A stretch of DNA of 64,000 nt from Methyloversatilis discipulorum (GTDB taxonomy: Bacteria; Pseudomonadota; Gammaproteobacteria; Burkholderiales; Rhodocyclaceae), in the NCBI RefSeq assembly GCF_000385375.1, contig NZ_ARVV01000001.1, positions 2,728,001 to 2,792,000 of the forward strand, in the 5' to 3' direction. How positions within the stretch are numbered: the first letter of the stretch is position 1; every line of letters begins with the position of its first letter. The notes beneath the pieces are model-generated. The model did not search any database. It saw only the letters and a program-made list of their open reading frames with translations, and was not told where the DNA came from. The position numbers and the translations under genes are program-made. Shown here piece by piece: positions 19,813-31,936 of this stretch.

Positions 19813-21024
19813 TCAGTGATGAGCCCACTGCACGGTATTCAGATCCACACCTTCCTGCACCATTTCCCACAGCGGCGACAGTTCGCGCAGCTTGCCGATC
19901 TTGCGGTGGAGCAGATCGATGGTGAAGTCGACTTCCTCTTCGGTGGTGAAGCGGCCGATCGAGAAGCGGATCGAGCTGTGCGCCAGCTCGTCCTCGCGCC
20001 CGAGGGCACGCAGCACGTACGACGGTTCCAGGCTGGCAGAAGTACAGGCCGAGCCGGAAGACACCGCCACTTCCTTGATCGCCATGATCAGCGACTCACC
20101 TTCGACGTAGGCGAAGCTGATGTTCAGGTTGTGCGGCACGCGCGCTTCCAGGTCGCCGTTCACATAGGTCGCCTCGATGTCCTGCAGACCCTTGAGCAGA
20201 CGGTCGCGCAGCATGCGCACGCGCTCGTTCTCGGCGCCCATTTCCTCGCGTGCGATGCGGAAGGCCTCGCCCATGCCGACGATCTGGTGCGTCGCCAGCG
20301 TGCCCGAACGCAGGCCACGCTCGTGACCACCGCCGTGCATCTGCGCTTCCAGACGGATGCGCGGCTTGCGCCGCACGTACAGCGCGCCGATGCCCTTCGG
20401 GCCGTAGGTCTTGTGCGCCGAGAAGCTCATCAGGTCGACCTTCAGCTTGTCGAGGTCGATCGCCACCTTGCCGGTCGCCTGAGCGGCGTCGACGTGGAAG
20501 ATGATGCCCTTCTCGCGGCAGATCTCACCGATCTCGGCGATCGGCTGAATGACGCCGATCTCGTTATTCACGAACATGATGGATACCAGCACGGTGTCCG
20601 GGCGAAGTGCGGCGCGGAACACGTCCAGATCGATCAGACCGTCGTCCTTCGGATCGAGATAGGTGGCCTCGAAGCCTTCGCGTTCGAGTTCGCGGAAGGT
20701 ATCGAGCACCGCCTTGTGTTCGGTGCGCATCGTGATGATGTGCTTGCCCTTGCCCGAGTAGAAATGCGCCGCGCCCTTGATGGCGAGGTTGTTCGACTCG
20801 GTCGCCCCCGAGGTCCAGACGATCTCCTTCGGGTCGGCATTGACCAGCTTGGCCACCTGTTCGCGCGCCTCCTCGACCGCGGCTTCCGCTTCCCAGCCGT
20901 AGGCATGGCTGCGCGACGCCGGGTTGCCGAAGTGCTCGGTCAGCCAGGGAATCATCTTGGCCGCCACGCGCGGATCGACCGGCGTGGTCGCCGAGTAGTC
21001 GAGGTAGATCGGGAATTTCAGCAT
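19813..21024 (-). CDS. iscS: Cysteine desulfurase IscS
   Basis: A 403-aa class V PLP enzyme that releases sulfur from cysteine for Fe-S clusters and thiolated tRNAs. The PLP lysine is in [12 protein letters not shown] and the persulfide-forming cysteine in [15 protein letters not shown]. The start is [17 protein letters not shown]. This is the standard housekeeping IscS next to iscU. A second desulfurase gene lies 33 bp upstream in the operon. Confidence 0.97.
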   Translation of the reverse strand: MLKFPIYLDYSATTPVDPRVAAKMIPWLTEHFGNPASRSHAYGWEAEAAVEEAREQVAKLVNADPKEIVWTSGATESNNLAIKGAAHFYSGKGKHIITMRTEHKAVLDTFRELEREGFEATYLDPKDDGLIDLDVFRAALRPDTVLVSIMFVNNEIGVIQPIAEIGEICREKGIIFHVDAAQATGKVAIDLDKLKVDLMSFSAHKTYGPKGIGALYVRRKPRIRLEAQMHGGGHERGLRSGTLATHQIVGMGEAFRIAREEMGAENERVRMLRDRLLKGLQDIEATYVNGDLEARVPHNLNISFAYVEGESLIMAIKEVAVSSGSACTSASLEPSYVLRALGREDELAHSSIRFSIGRFTTEEEVDFTIDLLHRKIGKLRELSPLWEMVQEGVDLNTVQWAHH

Positions 21025-21057
21025 GTCATCGACTCCATCAGGTCCTTGTTCACTTCA

Positions 21058-22197
21058 TCACGCCGCAGCCATCGCCCGCAGCCCGCGGAGTTCGTCCGCG
21101 ACCCGCACCAGCGCGCTGCAAAAATCATCCACGTCCTGCATCGTCGTCGCCGCGCCGACGCTCACCCGCACCGCGCCGCGCGCCAGTTCCGCCTCGACGC
21201 CCATCGCCGTCAGCGTGCGCGACGGTTCGGGCGAAGCGCTGGAACAGGCAGCCCCGCTGGCCACCGCGAAACCGGCTCGATCGAGCTTGCCGACCAGGGT
21301 TTCGCCATCGATGCCCGTCAGCGCGAAATAGCAGGTGTTGGGCAAGCGATCGGCCTGCGCACCGAACACGACGCCACCGAGCGCCGCCACGCAGCCCTCG
21401 ATGCGCGCACGCTGCGCCTGCATCGCGTCGCGCCGGGCGCCGAGCGCGGCAACCGCCTGTTCGCAGGCCACGCCGAAACCGACGATGGCCGCGATGTTCT
21501 CGGTGCCGGAGCGCAGGCCGCGCTCGTGGCCGCCTCCGGCGATCAGCGGCTCGATATCGACCCGCTTGTCCAGCACCAGTGCACCCGCACCCTGAGGACC
21601 GCCAATCTTGTGCGCCGACAGCGTCATCGCTGCCACGCCCAGCGCGCGGAAATCCAGTTCAATCTTGCCCAGCGCCTGTACGGCATCGCTGTGCAGCCAG
21701 GCGCCACTGCACTTGGCCGCGGCCGCGAAGGCAGGAATGTCCTGCAGCACGCCGGTTTCGTTGTTCGCCGCCATCACCGACACCAGCGCCGCGCGCGGGT
21801 CCAGCGTATCGACCAGCACCCTGCCCTGCGTGTCGGCCGCGATGCCGGCCAGTTCCCAGCCGCTGCGCACGAGTTGGCGCGCCGGTTCGCGCACGCACGG
21901 GTGCTCGATCGCCGACACCGCGATCACGCCCGGCTTCATGCGGGCCGCAGCGCCCTTGATAAACAGGTTGTTCGCTTCCGAACCACCGCTGGTGAATACC
22001 ACCTCGGTCGGGTGCGCCTTCACGGCGGCCGCCACCTGCGCACGTGCATCGTCAATCGCTCGGCGGGCTGCGCGGCCGTACTCGTGGCGGCTCGACGCAT
22101 TGCCGAAACGCACGCCGAGCCAGGGCAGCATCGCCTCGCGCACCGCATCGAGCAGCGGCGTGCTGGCGTTATGGTCGAGGTAGACCGGCGCAAACAT
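21058..22197 (-). CDS. Second cysteine desulfurase (NifS/IscS-like)
   Basis: A 379-aa class V PLP enzyme starting MFAPVYLDHNASTPLLDAV, with the PLP lysine in TLSAHKIGGPQGAG and the active cysteine in ASGAACSSASPEPS. It is clearly a paralogue, not a copy, of the adjacent iscS; many positions differ and it is 24 residues shorter. Its ATG is 2 bp after the iscR stop, so it is co-expressed under IscR control. From general knowledge, an extra desulfurase here is seen in several betaproteobacteria; its acceptor is unknown. Confidence 0.93.
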   Translation of the reverse strand: MFAPVYLDHNASTPLLDAVREAMLPWLGVRFGNASSRHEYGRAARRAIDDARAQVAAAVKAHPTEVVFTSGGSEANNLFIKGAAARMKPGVIAVSAIEHPCVREPARQLVRSGWELAGIAADTQGRVLVDTLDPRAALVSVMAANNETGVLQDIPAFAAAAKCSGAWLHSDAVQALGKIELDFRALGVAAMTLSAHKIGGPQGAGALVLDKRVDIEPLIAGGGHERGLRSGTENIAAIVGFGVACEQAVAALGARRDAMQAQRARIEGCVAALGGVVFGAQADRLPNTCYFALTGIDGETLVGKLDRAGFAVASGAACSSASPEPSRTLTAMGVEAELARGAVRVSVGAATTMQDVDDFCSALVRVADELRGLRAMAAA

Positions 22198-22199
22198 GA

Positions 22200-22682
22200 T
22201 CAGGCCTGCACGCTCGCCGGCTCGGTCGAACAGGTACGCGGCGCGTGGTCGTGCAGCACCACCTTGTGACTGTTGCGCTCGCGCTGCTGCACCATCAGAT
22301 CGTGCAGATTGATCGAGTCGAGGTAATCGAACATGTGACGACTGAGGTTGGACCACAGGTCGTGCGTCATGCAGCGGTGTTCGTCCAGACAGTTTTCCTT
22401 GCCGCCGCACTGGGTCGCGTCGAGCGGCTCGTCCACCGCGATGATGATTTGCGCCACCGAGATCGTGCGCGCGTCGCGCGCCAGACAGTAGCCACCGCCC
22501 GGGCCACGCACGCTGGCCACCAGTTCCTGGCGGCGCAGCTTGCCGAAAAGCTGTTCGAGGTAGGACAGGCTGATGCGCTGGCGCTCGGCCACGCCGGACA
22601 GCGTGACCGGACCGTTTTCCTGCCGCAGGGCGAGGTCGAGCATCGCAGTGACTGCGAAGCGTCCTTTGGTGGTCAGTCTCAT
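22200..22682 (-). CDS. iscR: Fe-S-responsive repressor IscR
   Basis: A 160-aa Rrf2-family regulator with an N-terminal winged helix (MRLTTKGRFAVTAMLDLAL). The [2Fe-2S] ligands are Cys92, Cys98, Cys104 and His107 (QCGGKENCLDEHRCMTH), at the same positions as in E. coli IscR. The ATG at 22682 follows AGGAGC; an upstream in-frame start exists but has no ribosome site. It heads the isc operon and probably represses it through the tandem sites at 22737-22786. Confidence 0.96.
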   Translation of the reverse strand: MRLTTKGRFAVTAMLDLALRQENGPVTLSGVAERQRISLSYLEQLFGKLRRQELVASVRGPGGGYCLARDARTISVAQIIIAVDEPLDATQCGGKENCLDEHRCMTHDLWSNLSRHMFDYLDSINLHDLMVQQRERNSHKVVLHDHAPRTCSTEPASVQA

Positions 22683-22736
22683 CGCGTGGGCTCCTGAAAT
22701 CAGCCGGGACATCGGCGAACCGGAAAAGGCCGGTTC

Positions 22737-22786
22737 AATTCCCGATCATTTCAGTCGACTTTATAATTCCCGACAAGTTCAGTCAA
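22737..22786 (-). promoter_or_regulatory. iscR promoter with two tandem IscR type-1-like sites
   Basis: On the minus strand two near-identical 22-bp sequences, at 22786-22765 and 22758-22737, share GACTGAA and TCGGGAATT, centred 28 bp apart. Each resembles the type-1 IscR consensus (GACT-N5/6-GTCGG core). The upstream copy contains a TTGACT -35 (22786-22781). A -10 of TAAAGT (17-bp spacing) or TATAAA (15-bp) lies between the copies. The upstream copy also overlaps the cysE stop codon. Confidence 0.72.
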
Positions 22787-23556
22787 CAATTCGTACGGAT
22801 CTTGTCCAGATCGACGTGCGAGTGGTCGGCCATTTCCTCCTTGGCCTCGTCGTCGAGCTGTATGCCGGCGCGTTCGAGTTTCTGCAGCAGGCACTCGATG
22901 CGGCGGTCGCTTTCCAGCGCGTGATCGACCAGCGCGGTGAGCGCCTTGGCCATAGGATCTTCCATGTCGCGGGTGACGCCGTAGGCGGTGAAACCGGCCT
23001 GTTCGGCACGCCGCTTCTTCTCGTCCTCGACACCGGGTGCGGTCGCCTCGATGATCCGCGCCGGGTTGCCGACGGCCGTCGCGCCGGCTGGCACCGGTTT
23101 CACGACCACCGCACAGGAGCCGATCTTGGCGCCGTCACCGACATCGAAACCACCCAGCACCTGCGCACCGGCCCCGATGACGACACCACGACCCAAGGTC
23201 GGATGGCGCTTCGCACCGCGGTACAGCGAAGTTCCGCCCAGCGTAACCCCTTGATAGATCGTGCATTCGTCGCCCACCACGGCCGTCTCGCCGATCACCA
23301 CACCCATGCCGTGATCGATGAACACGCGTCGCCCCATGGTCGCCCCCGGGTGGATTTCGATGCCGGTCAGCACACGGCCGATGTGCGACAGGAAGCGGCC
23401 GAGCCACAGGAAACCACGGCGCCAGCAGGCGTTGGCCATGCGATGGATGAACAGCGCGTGAATGCCCGGATAGCAGGTCAGCACTTCGAAGGCGGAGCGG
23501 GCGGCCGGGTCACGGTCGAGCACGCTGGCAACGTCTTCGCGCAGGCGTTGGAACAT
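22783..23556 (-). CDS. cysE: Serine O-acetyltransferase
   Basis: A 257-aa enzyme acetylating serine to O-acetylserine, the first step of cysteine synthesis. It has an N-terminal helical domain and then left-handed beta-helix hexapeptides with the active-site stretch [18 protein letters not shown] and [16 protein letters not shown]. Its own C-terminal tail is long and charged and ends with Cys (KIRTNC). It lies directly upstream of iscR, tying cysteine supply to the desulfurase operon; the iscR promoter starts inside its last codons. Confidence 0.95.
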   Translation of the reverse strand: MFQRLREDVASVLDRDPAARSAFEVLTCYPGIHALFIHRMANACWRRGFLWLGRFLSHIGRVLTGIEIHPGATMGRRVFIDHGMGVVIGETAVVGDECTIYQGVTLGGTSLYRGAKRHPTLGRGVVIGAGAQVLGGFDVGDGAKIGSCAVVVKPVPAGATAVGNPARIIEATAPGVEDEKKRRAEQAGFTAYGVTRDMEDPMAKALTALVDHALESDRRIECLLQKLERAGIQLDDEAKEEMADHSHVDLDKIRTNC

Positions 23557-23644
23557 CGTCTTTCCTTGTGGGAAGCGCCGGCAGCGCTGCCGGACGGTTG
23601 AAACCCGAGAATTTTAGTCGGTTTTTGTGCACCTGCGAAGTTCG

Positions 23645-24394
23645 CTACCGCTCCGGGGCGCGTGGCTTCTTGCCTCCGATGGCCTTGAGCGCGCCCATCA
23701 GCAGGTGCAACTCCTCCGCCTCGACCTGGGCCCGGCCGAACAGACGACGCAGACGCGGCAGTGCGCGGCCCGGATTCACCCGGTCGAGGAAACCGGATTC
23801 CAGCATCAGCTGCTCGAACAGCGCGTACAGGCTTTCCAGGCCCTCGTGCGGCGCAAGCTCGGGGGGCGCTTCGGCCGGCAGCACGGCGCCACCGACCGCC
23901 ATGCGCAGCTCGTGGCACATGATCTGGGCGGCGGCCGCGACATTCAGCGAGCGGTAGGTTTCACTGGTCGAAATGGTGACCGGCAGCGAACACATTGCCA
24001 CCTCCTCGTTGGTGAGGCCCGAGCTTTCGGTACCGAACACCAGCGCCACCTCCGCATCGCTGCCCGCCAGCAGCGTGGCCAGTTCGGTGGCAGCCGAGCG
24101 CACGTCGCGCACCGGCAGCGCCATTTCGCGCCGTCGCGCGGTCAGCGCCGCCTGTGCAACGGTGCCGGCGAGCGCGGCCTCGATGCTGTCCACAACCACC
24201 GCGTTGTCGAGCACGTCGGTCGCGCCGGAACTCATCGCCACCGCGTCCTCGTGCGGGAAGTGCTTAGGATTGACCAGATAGAGGCGCGACAGCCCCATCA
24301 CCTTCATCGCTCGCGCACAGGCGCCGATATTGCCCGGATGGGTGGTGTGCGACATGACCACGCGCACGCGGTCGAGAGAAGCGAACGGGTTCAT
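23645..24394 (-). CDS. trmJ: tRNA (cytidine/uridine-2'-O-)-methyltransferase TrmJ
   Basis: A 249-aa SPOUT-class enzyme methylating position 32 of tRNAs. The N-terminal part has [20 protein letters not shown], and the knot region has [16 protein letters not shown] and [18 protein letters not shown]. The ATG at 24394 gives [13 protein letters not shown]; a longer reading is unsupported. It lies upstream of cysE-isc and divergent from suhB, the trmJ/suhB/isc neighbourhood also seen in E. coli. Confidence 0.94.
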   Translation of the reverse strand: MNPFASLDRVRVVMSHTTHPGNIGACARAMKVMGLSRLYLVNPKHFPHEDAVAMSSGATDVLDNAVVVDSIEAALAGTVAQAALTARRREMALPVRDVRSAATELATLLAGSDAEVALVFGTESSGLTNEEVAMCSLPVTISTSETYRSLNVAAAAQIMCHELRMAVGGAVLPAEAPPELAPHEGLESLYALFEQLMLESGFLDRVNPGRALPRLRRLFGRAQVEAEELHLLMGALKAIGGKKPRAPER

Positions 24395-24455
24395 ATTAGA
24401 ATGCAGGGTTTTCCTGCCGAGATGCGGGCCACAAGGTCCGCGTACAGAGACATTC

Positions 24456-25256
24456 ATGCATCCGACGCTCACCACCGCCGTCAAGGCCGCCCGCCGTGCG
24501 GGTCAGATCATTACCCGGGCCAGCCAGGATGTGGACCTGTTGAAGGTCAGCAGCAAACGCCAGAACGATTTCGTGACCGAGGTCGACCGTGCCGCTGAAG
24601 ACGCCATCGTTGGCATCCTGCGCGAGGCCTATCCGGACCACGCCATTCTAGCCGAGGAGAGCGGCGAGTCCGGCCCCGAGTCGGAGTACCGCTGGATCAT
24701 CGATCCGCTGGATGGCACCACCAACTTCATCCACGGCATGCCGCAGTACGCCGTATCGATCGCGCTCGAACACCGCGGCCAGATGCAGTCGGCCGTCGTG
24801 TTCGATCCGGTTCGCAACGAGATGTTCACCGCCAGCCGTGGCCGCGGTGCCTTCCTGAACGACCGCCGCATCCGCGTGTCGCGTCGCGCCAAGCTGGGTG
24901 AGGCACTGCTTGGCACCGGCTTCCCATACCGCGTGTGGGACCACGTCGATGCCTATCTGGGCATGTTCAAGTCGCTGATGGAAAAGACTTCCGGCCTGCG
25001 CCGCCCCGGGGCTGCGGCGCTCGATCTGGCCTACGTCGCCTGCGGCCGCTTCGACGGCTTCTTCGAGATCGGCCTGTCGCCGTGGGACATCGCCGGCGGC
25101 AGCTTGCTGGTGAGCGAAGCCGGCGGGCTGGTCGGCAATCTGCAGGGTGAAACCGGCTATATGGAAAGCGGCAATCTGGTCGCCGCCACGCCGCGCATCT
25201 ACCCGGCCATCCTGCAGGCCATCGAACCGCACCTGACCGACGCCCTGCGCGGCTGA
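24456..25256 (+). CDS. suhB: Inositol-1-monophosphatase SuhB
   Basis: A 266-aa Mg-dependent phosphatase of the IMPase family, also known in E. coli as a ribosomal antitermination factor. Metal-binding motifs are visible: [21 protein letters not shown] and [11 protein letters not shown]. The start [18 protein letters not shown] matches SuhB and the length equals the E. coli protein to within a residue. It is divergent from trmJ with 61 bp between the start codons. Confidence 0.95.
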   Translation: MHPTLTTAVKAARRAGQIITRASQDVDLLKVSSKRQNDFVTEVDRAAEDAIVGILREAYPDHAILAEESGESGPESEYRWIIDPLDGTTNFIHGMPQYAVSIALEHRGQMQSAVVFDPVRNEMFTASRGRGAFLNDRRIRVSRRAKLGEALLGTGFPYRVWDHVDAYLGMFKSLMEKTSGLRRPGAAALDLAYVACGRFDGFFEIGLSPWDIAGGSLLVSEAGGLVGNLQGETGYMESGNLVAATPRIYPAILQAIEPHLTDALRG

Positions 25257-25261
25257 ACGAC

Positions 25262-25282
25262 GGCCGGCCCGGCGGGCCGGCC
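25262..25282. other. 9-bp perfect hairpin between suhB and the chemoreceptor gene
   Basis: GGCCGGCCC-GGC-GGGCCGGCC lies between the convergent stop codons of suhB and the chemoreceptor. It has no T-run on either strand. It may still act as a bidirectional transcription barrier. Confidence 0.45.
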
Positions 25283-25293
25283 GGACAGGTCCG

Positions 25294-26916
25294 TCAGCAG
25301 CGGAAGCGGGACACGACGCTAGTGAGGTCGCCCGCCACCCGGGTCAGCTCTTCCGTCGCCGTGGCGGTGGCGTGCATGCCCTGGCTGGTCGCCTCGACCA
25401 TCTGCGCCACCTGCTCTATCTGACCCGCCAGGCTGTTGCTGGCGATGCCCTGTTCGCGTGTCGAGTTGGCCACCTCTGCCACCAGTTCGCGGGCGCGGGT
25501 CGCGCCCTCGGCGATCCGGCGCAGCATGTCGGCCGACTGTTCGGCGGAGTTCACGCTGTTGCGCGCCCGCTCGGAAGCCGCATCCATCGCACTGACCGCT
25601 GCTTCGCTTTCCCCGCGTATCGCACTGACCGTCTGACCGATCTGCAGCGTCGCCTGCGTCGTGCGTTCGGCCAGCTTGCGCACTTCGTCGGCCACCACCG
25701 CGAAGCCCCTGCCCTGCTCGCCGGCACGCGCCGCCTCGATAGCGGCATTCAGTGCCAGCAGATTAGTCTGCGCGGCAATGTCGTTGATCGCCGTCGCGAT
25801 GCCGCCCACCTCGTTGGCGCGAGCGCTCAGCGAGGCGATACGCTCGCTCGCCTGCACCACCGCGTCGGCCAGCGAACGCATTTCCTCCGCCGCTTCGTGC
25901 ACCTGCCGTTCACCCGCCACGGCCATTTCCGACGACTCGATCGACTGCCTTTCGGTCTCGCCGGCATTTTCGGAGATGTGGGTGATGCTCACAGTCAGCT
26001 CTTCCATCGCGGCCGCCATGGTCTGGGTGGAGTCGGTCTGCTGCTGCGCCGATCCTGCAACCTGGCGCGAGGTAGCACTGATGTCGGCGGTGGCAGCGCC
26101 CACCTTCTGCGCGCCGGCGCTGATCTCGGACACCGTATTGCGCAGCCGGGAGATCAGCGTGTCCAGCTCCGCCAGCATGCTGCCGGCCGGCGCATTACCA
26201 ATCCCCGCGCGCAGATCGCCCTCGACCACCTTCTTCATCGCCTGGACAGCCACCGCCGGCTCGCCGCCGACCTGTCTCATGACCGAGCGGCCGATCGCGA
26301 TCACCAGCGCCAGCACGACGCCGGCAAGCACGATGACGATGCCCAAATTGATCGCCAGATCCTCGCGGAAGGCCGCTTCCACGTCATCGACGTAGAGCCC
26401 GGTGCCGACCACCCATTGCCAGTCCGGCACCGGGGCGACGTAGGCTACCTTGCGCACGGCCTCGGTCTCGTTGGGGCGCGGGAAGTGGTAATCGACGAAT
26501 CCCCCGCCGGCCTGTCCCGCCTTCACGATGTCGGCCACGAAAAGCTTGCCGACCTTGTCCTGCTCGTTGATGAAAGGCTTGCCCTCGCGGTGCGGCTGCG
26601 TCGGATGCAGCACGTTCACGCCGTCCATGGTGTAGATGTAAAAGTATTCGCGCTGCTGGAAGCGCACGTTGCGCAGGGCCTCCCGCGCCTGGGCCTGCGC
26701 CTGTTCGCGCGTCAGCTTGCCGTCCTTCTGCAACTGCTCGTAGTAACCGATCTGCGCCCGGGTGGACTCGACCAGCGCCTGCAGCAGCTGCATGCGCTGC
26801 TCGTGCGCGGCGCTGCGCATCTCGAAGGCGCCGATGACGCCGATCATGAGCATACCGGCCAATGCGGCCGCGCCCACCGCCAGCATCTTGCTTCGCAAAG
26901 TCCAGTTGGCGAACAT
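25294..26916 (-). CDS. Methyl-accepting chemotaxis protein with single Cache domain
   Basis: A 540-aa chemoreceptor with two transmembrane helices (about residues 11-30 and 193-212). Between them is a periplasmic single-Cache-type sensor, including [15 protein letters not shown] and a [11 protein letters not shown] end. A HAMP domain follows (about 213-270), then a cytoplasmic signalling domain with the CheA/CheW-binding tip [17 protein letters not shown]. The C-terminus (SRFRC) lacks a CheR-tether pentapeptide. Cache domains of this type often bind small carboxylates; the ligand here is unknown. A sigma-28-like promoter lies 34 bp upstream. Confidence 0.93.
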   Translation of the reverse strand: MFANWTLRSKMLAVGAAALAGMLMIGVIGAFEMRSAAHEQRMQLLQALVESTRAQIGYYEQLQKDGKLTREQAQAQAREALRNVRFQQREYFYIYTMDGVNVLHPTQPHREGKPFINEQDKVGKLFVADIVKAGQAGGGFVDYHFPRPNETEAVRKVAYVAPVPDWQWVVGTGLYVDDVEAAFREDLAINLGIVIVLAGVVLALVIAIGRSVMRQVGGEPAVAVQAMKKVVEGDLRAGIGNAPAGSMLAELDTLISRLRNTVSEISAGAQKVGAATADISATSRQVAGSAQQQTDSTQTMAAAMEELTVSITHISENAGETERQSIESSEMAVAGERQVHEAAEEMRSLADAVVQASERIASLSARANEVGGIATAINDIAAQTNLLALNAAIEAARAGEQGRGFAVVADEVRKLAERTTQATLQIGQTVSAIRGESEAAVSAMDAASERARNSVNSAEQSADMLRRIAEGATRARELVAEVANSTREQGIASNSLAGQIEQVAQMVEATSQGMHATATATEELTRVAGDLTSVVSRFRC

Positions 26917-26949
26917 GACGACTCCGTAAGTAATTGAAATCAGTCATCT

Positions 26950-26977
26950 ATATCGGCGGGAAATATTCCCAACTTTA
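26950..26977 (-). promoter_or_regulatory. Sigma-28 (FliA)-type promoter for the chemoreceptor
   Basis: On the minus strand TAAAGTTG (26977-26970) and GCCGATAT (26957-26950) are separated by 12 bp. The flagellar consensus is TAAAGTTT-N11-GCCGATAA, so 14 of 16 bases match with a spacer one base longer. It lies 34 bp upstream of the ATG. Confidence 0.65.
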
Positions 26978-27093
26978 ATACCGCGCCGCAACATTCCTAT
27001 CGTCATCGCGCCGGATCGCAGTGAGCCGATACAATCGCCGGTCCGTTCCGCCTGCCACTCGACACGCGGACCCCGCCCGCACCTTCGTTTCAC

Positions 27094-29637
<2,544 letters not shown>

Positions 29638-29647
29638 GGACACCACA

Positions 29648-30049
29648 ATGGCTCACGCCGTGATCTGGATCTTCGTCGCGCTGGTCGTCGGCATCTGGAC
29701 GCTGATGGCCTGGACCGCCGACTCCGTGCTGAACTGGCCCGGCTGGAGCGCCAACGCGCTGGCCGAATGGCCGCTGTGGCTGGACAGCCTGCGACCGCCG
29801 GTCTGGCTCGCTCCCTGGCTGCCGCAGGACTGGCTGGACGAAAGCCGCGCCTGGCTGCTCGATGCCGGCCCGGAAATCCAGGCCTGGCTGCAGCAGACGC
29901 CGGACCTGCGCGGCCTGCTTGGCTTCATCGTATGGACGGTGTGGCTGATCGGCGCCGGCATGATGCTGCTGATGGGCATCGCTGGCAGCGCGCTGGTGAA
30001 GCTGTTCCAGCCGAAAAAGATCGCTGACGCGCCGCCGCCTCGACCCTGA
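29648..30049 (+). CDS. Small Trp-rich membrane protein of unknown function
   Basis: A 133-aa protein with two predicted membrane helices (about residues 5-25 and 95-118). They are separated by a Trp/Pro-rich loop with many tryptophans (WPLWLD, WLAPWLPQDWLDE). I do not recognise a named family. It starts 10 bp after the mutS stop behind AGGACACC and is probably cotranscribed with mutS. The C-terminus is basic and proline-rich. Confidence 0.75.
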   Translation: MAHAVIWIFVALVVGIWTLMAWTADSVLNWPGWSANALAEWPLWLDSLRPPVWLAPWLPQDWLDESRAWLLDAGPEIQAWLQQTPDLRGLLGFIVWTVWLIGAGMMLLMGIAGSALVKLFQPKKIADAPPPRP

Positions 30050-30099
30050 GCCCCCGTCCGGGGAGCGGCTCCACCAGCGTGCCGCGCCCCGAGCATCTG

Positions 30100-31779
30100 T
30101 CACGCCGGCATCAGCTTCCGGTTTGCCGCGCCCGGCAGCACCTTCAGCGCCGGCCCCTGCTGCAGCACGTAGCTGTGGCTCTTCACCGTGCTGACGTAAC
30201 GCCACTCACAGCGGCAGGCGTCCTGCGTCGCGGTGACAATCATGAAGCCGCGGCGCGCGGTGTCGGCATACTGCAGCGGACCGATGATCTGCGTCAGGCC
30301 GGCAGCGACGGCCAGCGGGTTCTCGCTCGGAAAGTACTCCTCGAAACCGGGCGAGGTCACGCCGGGTGTCGCGAACTCGACGCCAACCGCGCGGCCGGCG
30401 TAGTCCGCCAGGTCGCTGGCCCAGGCGTTGTGCGTGTCGCCTGACAGCACGACCAGATTCTTGTCCAGCGCCCGCGCGGTGCCGAGCACCGTTTCGCGTG
30501 CGACCGCATAACCGTCCCAGGCGTCGAGGTTGTACGGAATCGCCGGCTGCGCGAGCACCGCCTGCTCCTGCGGCGTCAGCGTGGCCGGTGCCGTCTGCGC
30601 CCTCACCACCAGTGCGCTGTAGGCCGAAAAACTGATCTGGCCGAGCACCAGCGGTGCCGGAATGTTCATGCGGCCCATCAGCACCTGCTGGCCGAGCAGG
30701 TCCCAGGTGGTGTCGGACTGCGCCAGTTGCAGGCCCAGCCAGTCGTTCTGTTCGGCGCCCAGCAGCGTGCGGTTCGGGTCGGCCAGATCGGCAGCGAAGC
30801 GCGCGCCGTCGAAACCGGTGGCGCCGAAGTAGTCGGCATAGTCCATCTGCCGGTCGCGGCCGATGACGCGGGTATCCAGCATGTGCAGCGACAGCAGGTT
30901 GCCGAAGCGGAAGCTGCGGTAGATGCGCTCGGGCTGCGCCGGATCGGCGACGCGCGTCGGCATCCACTCGTGATAGGCCTTGATCGCGGCCGCGCGCCGC
31001 TCGGTGAACAGGCCTTCGAGGCCTTCGCTGTGATTCTCTGCACCGTCGCGCCAGGTGTCGTTGGCGATTTCGTGGTCGTCCCACACGGCAATCACCGGCA
31101 GCGCGGCGTGCAGCGCCTGCAGGTCGGGGTCGGTGCGGTACTGCGCGTGACGGATGCGGTAGTCGTCCAGCGTCAGTATTTCGCCGGCCGGCTCGGACAC
31201 GCGGCCCAGCGCCGCTGCGTCACCCGAGGCGTAGCCGCCGCGCGGGTACTCGTAGATGTAGTCGCCCAGATGGATCGCCGCGTGCAGGTCGTCCAGCCTG
31301 GCCGCCTCGGCATAGACGTGGAAATAGCCGGCCGGGTAGTTGGAACAGGAAAACACCGCCAGCTTGACCTGCTCGACGGCTCCGGCCGGCAGCGTGCGCG
31401 TGCGGCCGACCGGCGACAGCTGGCCGTCGGCGCGGAAGCGGTAGTAGAGCCGCGCAGCAGCCGGCAGGCCAAGCACGTCGGCCTTCACCGTGTAGTCGAT
31501 GTCCTCGCCGGTGAGCACGCGGCCGCGCCGGATGATGCGGCTGAAGCGCGCGTCCAGCGCCACCTCCCACAGCACGGCAACGGTACCCGGCCGGGTCGGC
31601 GACACGCGGGTCCAGATGATGACGCGGTCGGACAGCGAATCGCCGCTGGCGACGCCGTGCTGGAACAGGCTGTCGGTCGCCGCCAGCGCAGTGGCCGAGC
31701 GCACGACGGCGGAACCGGCCAGCGCACCGGCGCCGATGCCACGCATGAAGTCGCGGCGGGAGAAGACGTTGCGGGACAT
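30100..31779 (-). CDS. phoD: PhoD-family alkaline phosphatase
   Basis: A 559-aa exported phosphodiesterase/phosphatase. It starts MSRNVFSRRDFMRGIGAGAL, a twin-arginine signal, with cleavage probably near residues 35-40 (ALAATDS). The PhoD N-terminal domain (FQHGVASGDSLSDRVIIWTR) is followed by the metallophosphatase core. Core motifs are AIHLGDYIYEY, VIAVWDDHEIANDTW and VVLSGDTHNAWASD. It releases phosphate from esters in the periplasm or outside the cell. A PHO box lies 50 bp upstream, so control by PhoB is likely. Confidence 0.93.
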   Translation of the reverse strand: MSRNVFSRRDFMRGIGAGALAGSAVVRSATALAATDSLFQHGVASGDSLSDRVIIWTRVSPTRPGTVAVLWEVALDARFSRIIRRGRVLTGEDIDYTVKADVLGLPAAARLYYRFRADGQLSPVGRTRTLPAGAVEQVKLAVFSCSNYPAGYFHVYAEAARLDDLHAAIHLGDYIYEYPRGGYASGDAAALGRVSEPAGEILTLDDYRIRHAQYRTDPDLQALHAALPVIAVWDDHEIANDTWRDGAENHSEGLEGLFTERRAAAIKAYHEWMPTRVADPAQPERIYRSFRFGNLLSLHMLDTRVIGRDRQMDYADYFGATGFDGARFAADLADPNRTLLGAEQNDWLGLQLAQSDTTWDLLGQQVLMGRMNIPAPLVLGQISFSAYSALVVRAQTAPATLTPQEQAVLAQPAIPYNLDAWDGYAVARETVLGTARALDKNLVVLSGDTHNAWASDLADYAGRAVGVEFATPGVTSPGFEEYFPSENPLAVAAGLTQIIGPLQYADTARRGFMIVTATQDACRCEWRYVSTVKSHSYVLQQGPALKVLPGAANRKLMPA

Positions 31780-31828
31780 CGCGGAAGCTCCAGGCGGAAG
31801 AAGTTGCCGCGGAGTGTGGTGAGCGCCG

Positions 31829-31846
31829 GTGACAGGTCGATGACGG
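31829..31846 (-). promoter_or_regulatory. PHO box upstream of phoD
   Basis: On the minus strand two 7-bp half-sites, CCGTCAT and CTGTCAC, are separated by 4 bp. This gives 14 of 18 matches to the PhoB consensus (CTGTCAT-N4-CTGTCAC). The site ends 50 bp before the phoD ATG. It lies in the region shared with the divergent PEP-CTERM gene. Confidence 0.7.
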
Positions 31847-31936
31847 ATTGTTGAACGCGTGATCAACGCGGCGACATGCCTCTGTCACATGCACTGCCTA
31901 TCTTGCGTTGCAACAACAGCACTTCCGGAGTACGCA

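Noticed and set aside
19816..22269. 817-codon open frame opposite iscS and the second desulfurase
   Set aside because: It mirrors two real genes, is rich in His/Arg/Gln as expected of antisense high-GC sequence, and crosses the gene boundary.
27004..27093. mutS promoter-like GATACAAT near 27046
   Set aside because: A -10-like match without a credible -35; too weak to list.
30050..30099. CCCC/GGGG hairpin after the Trp-rich membrane protein as a terminator
   Set aside because: Very short stem and no T-run.
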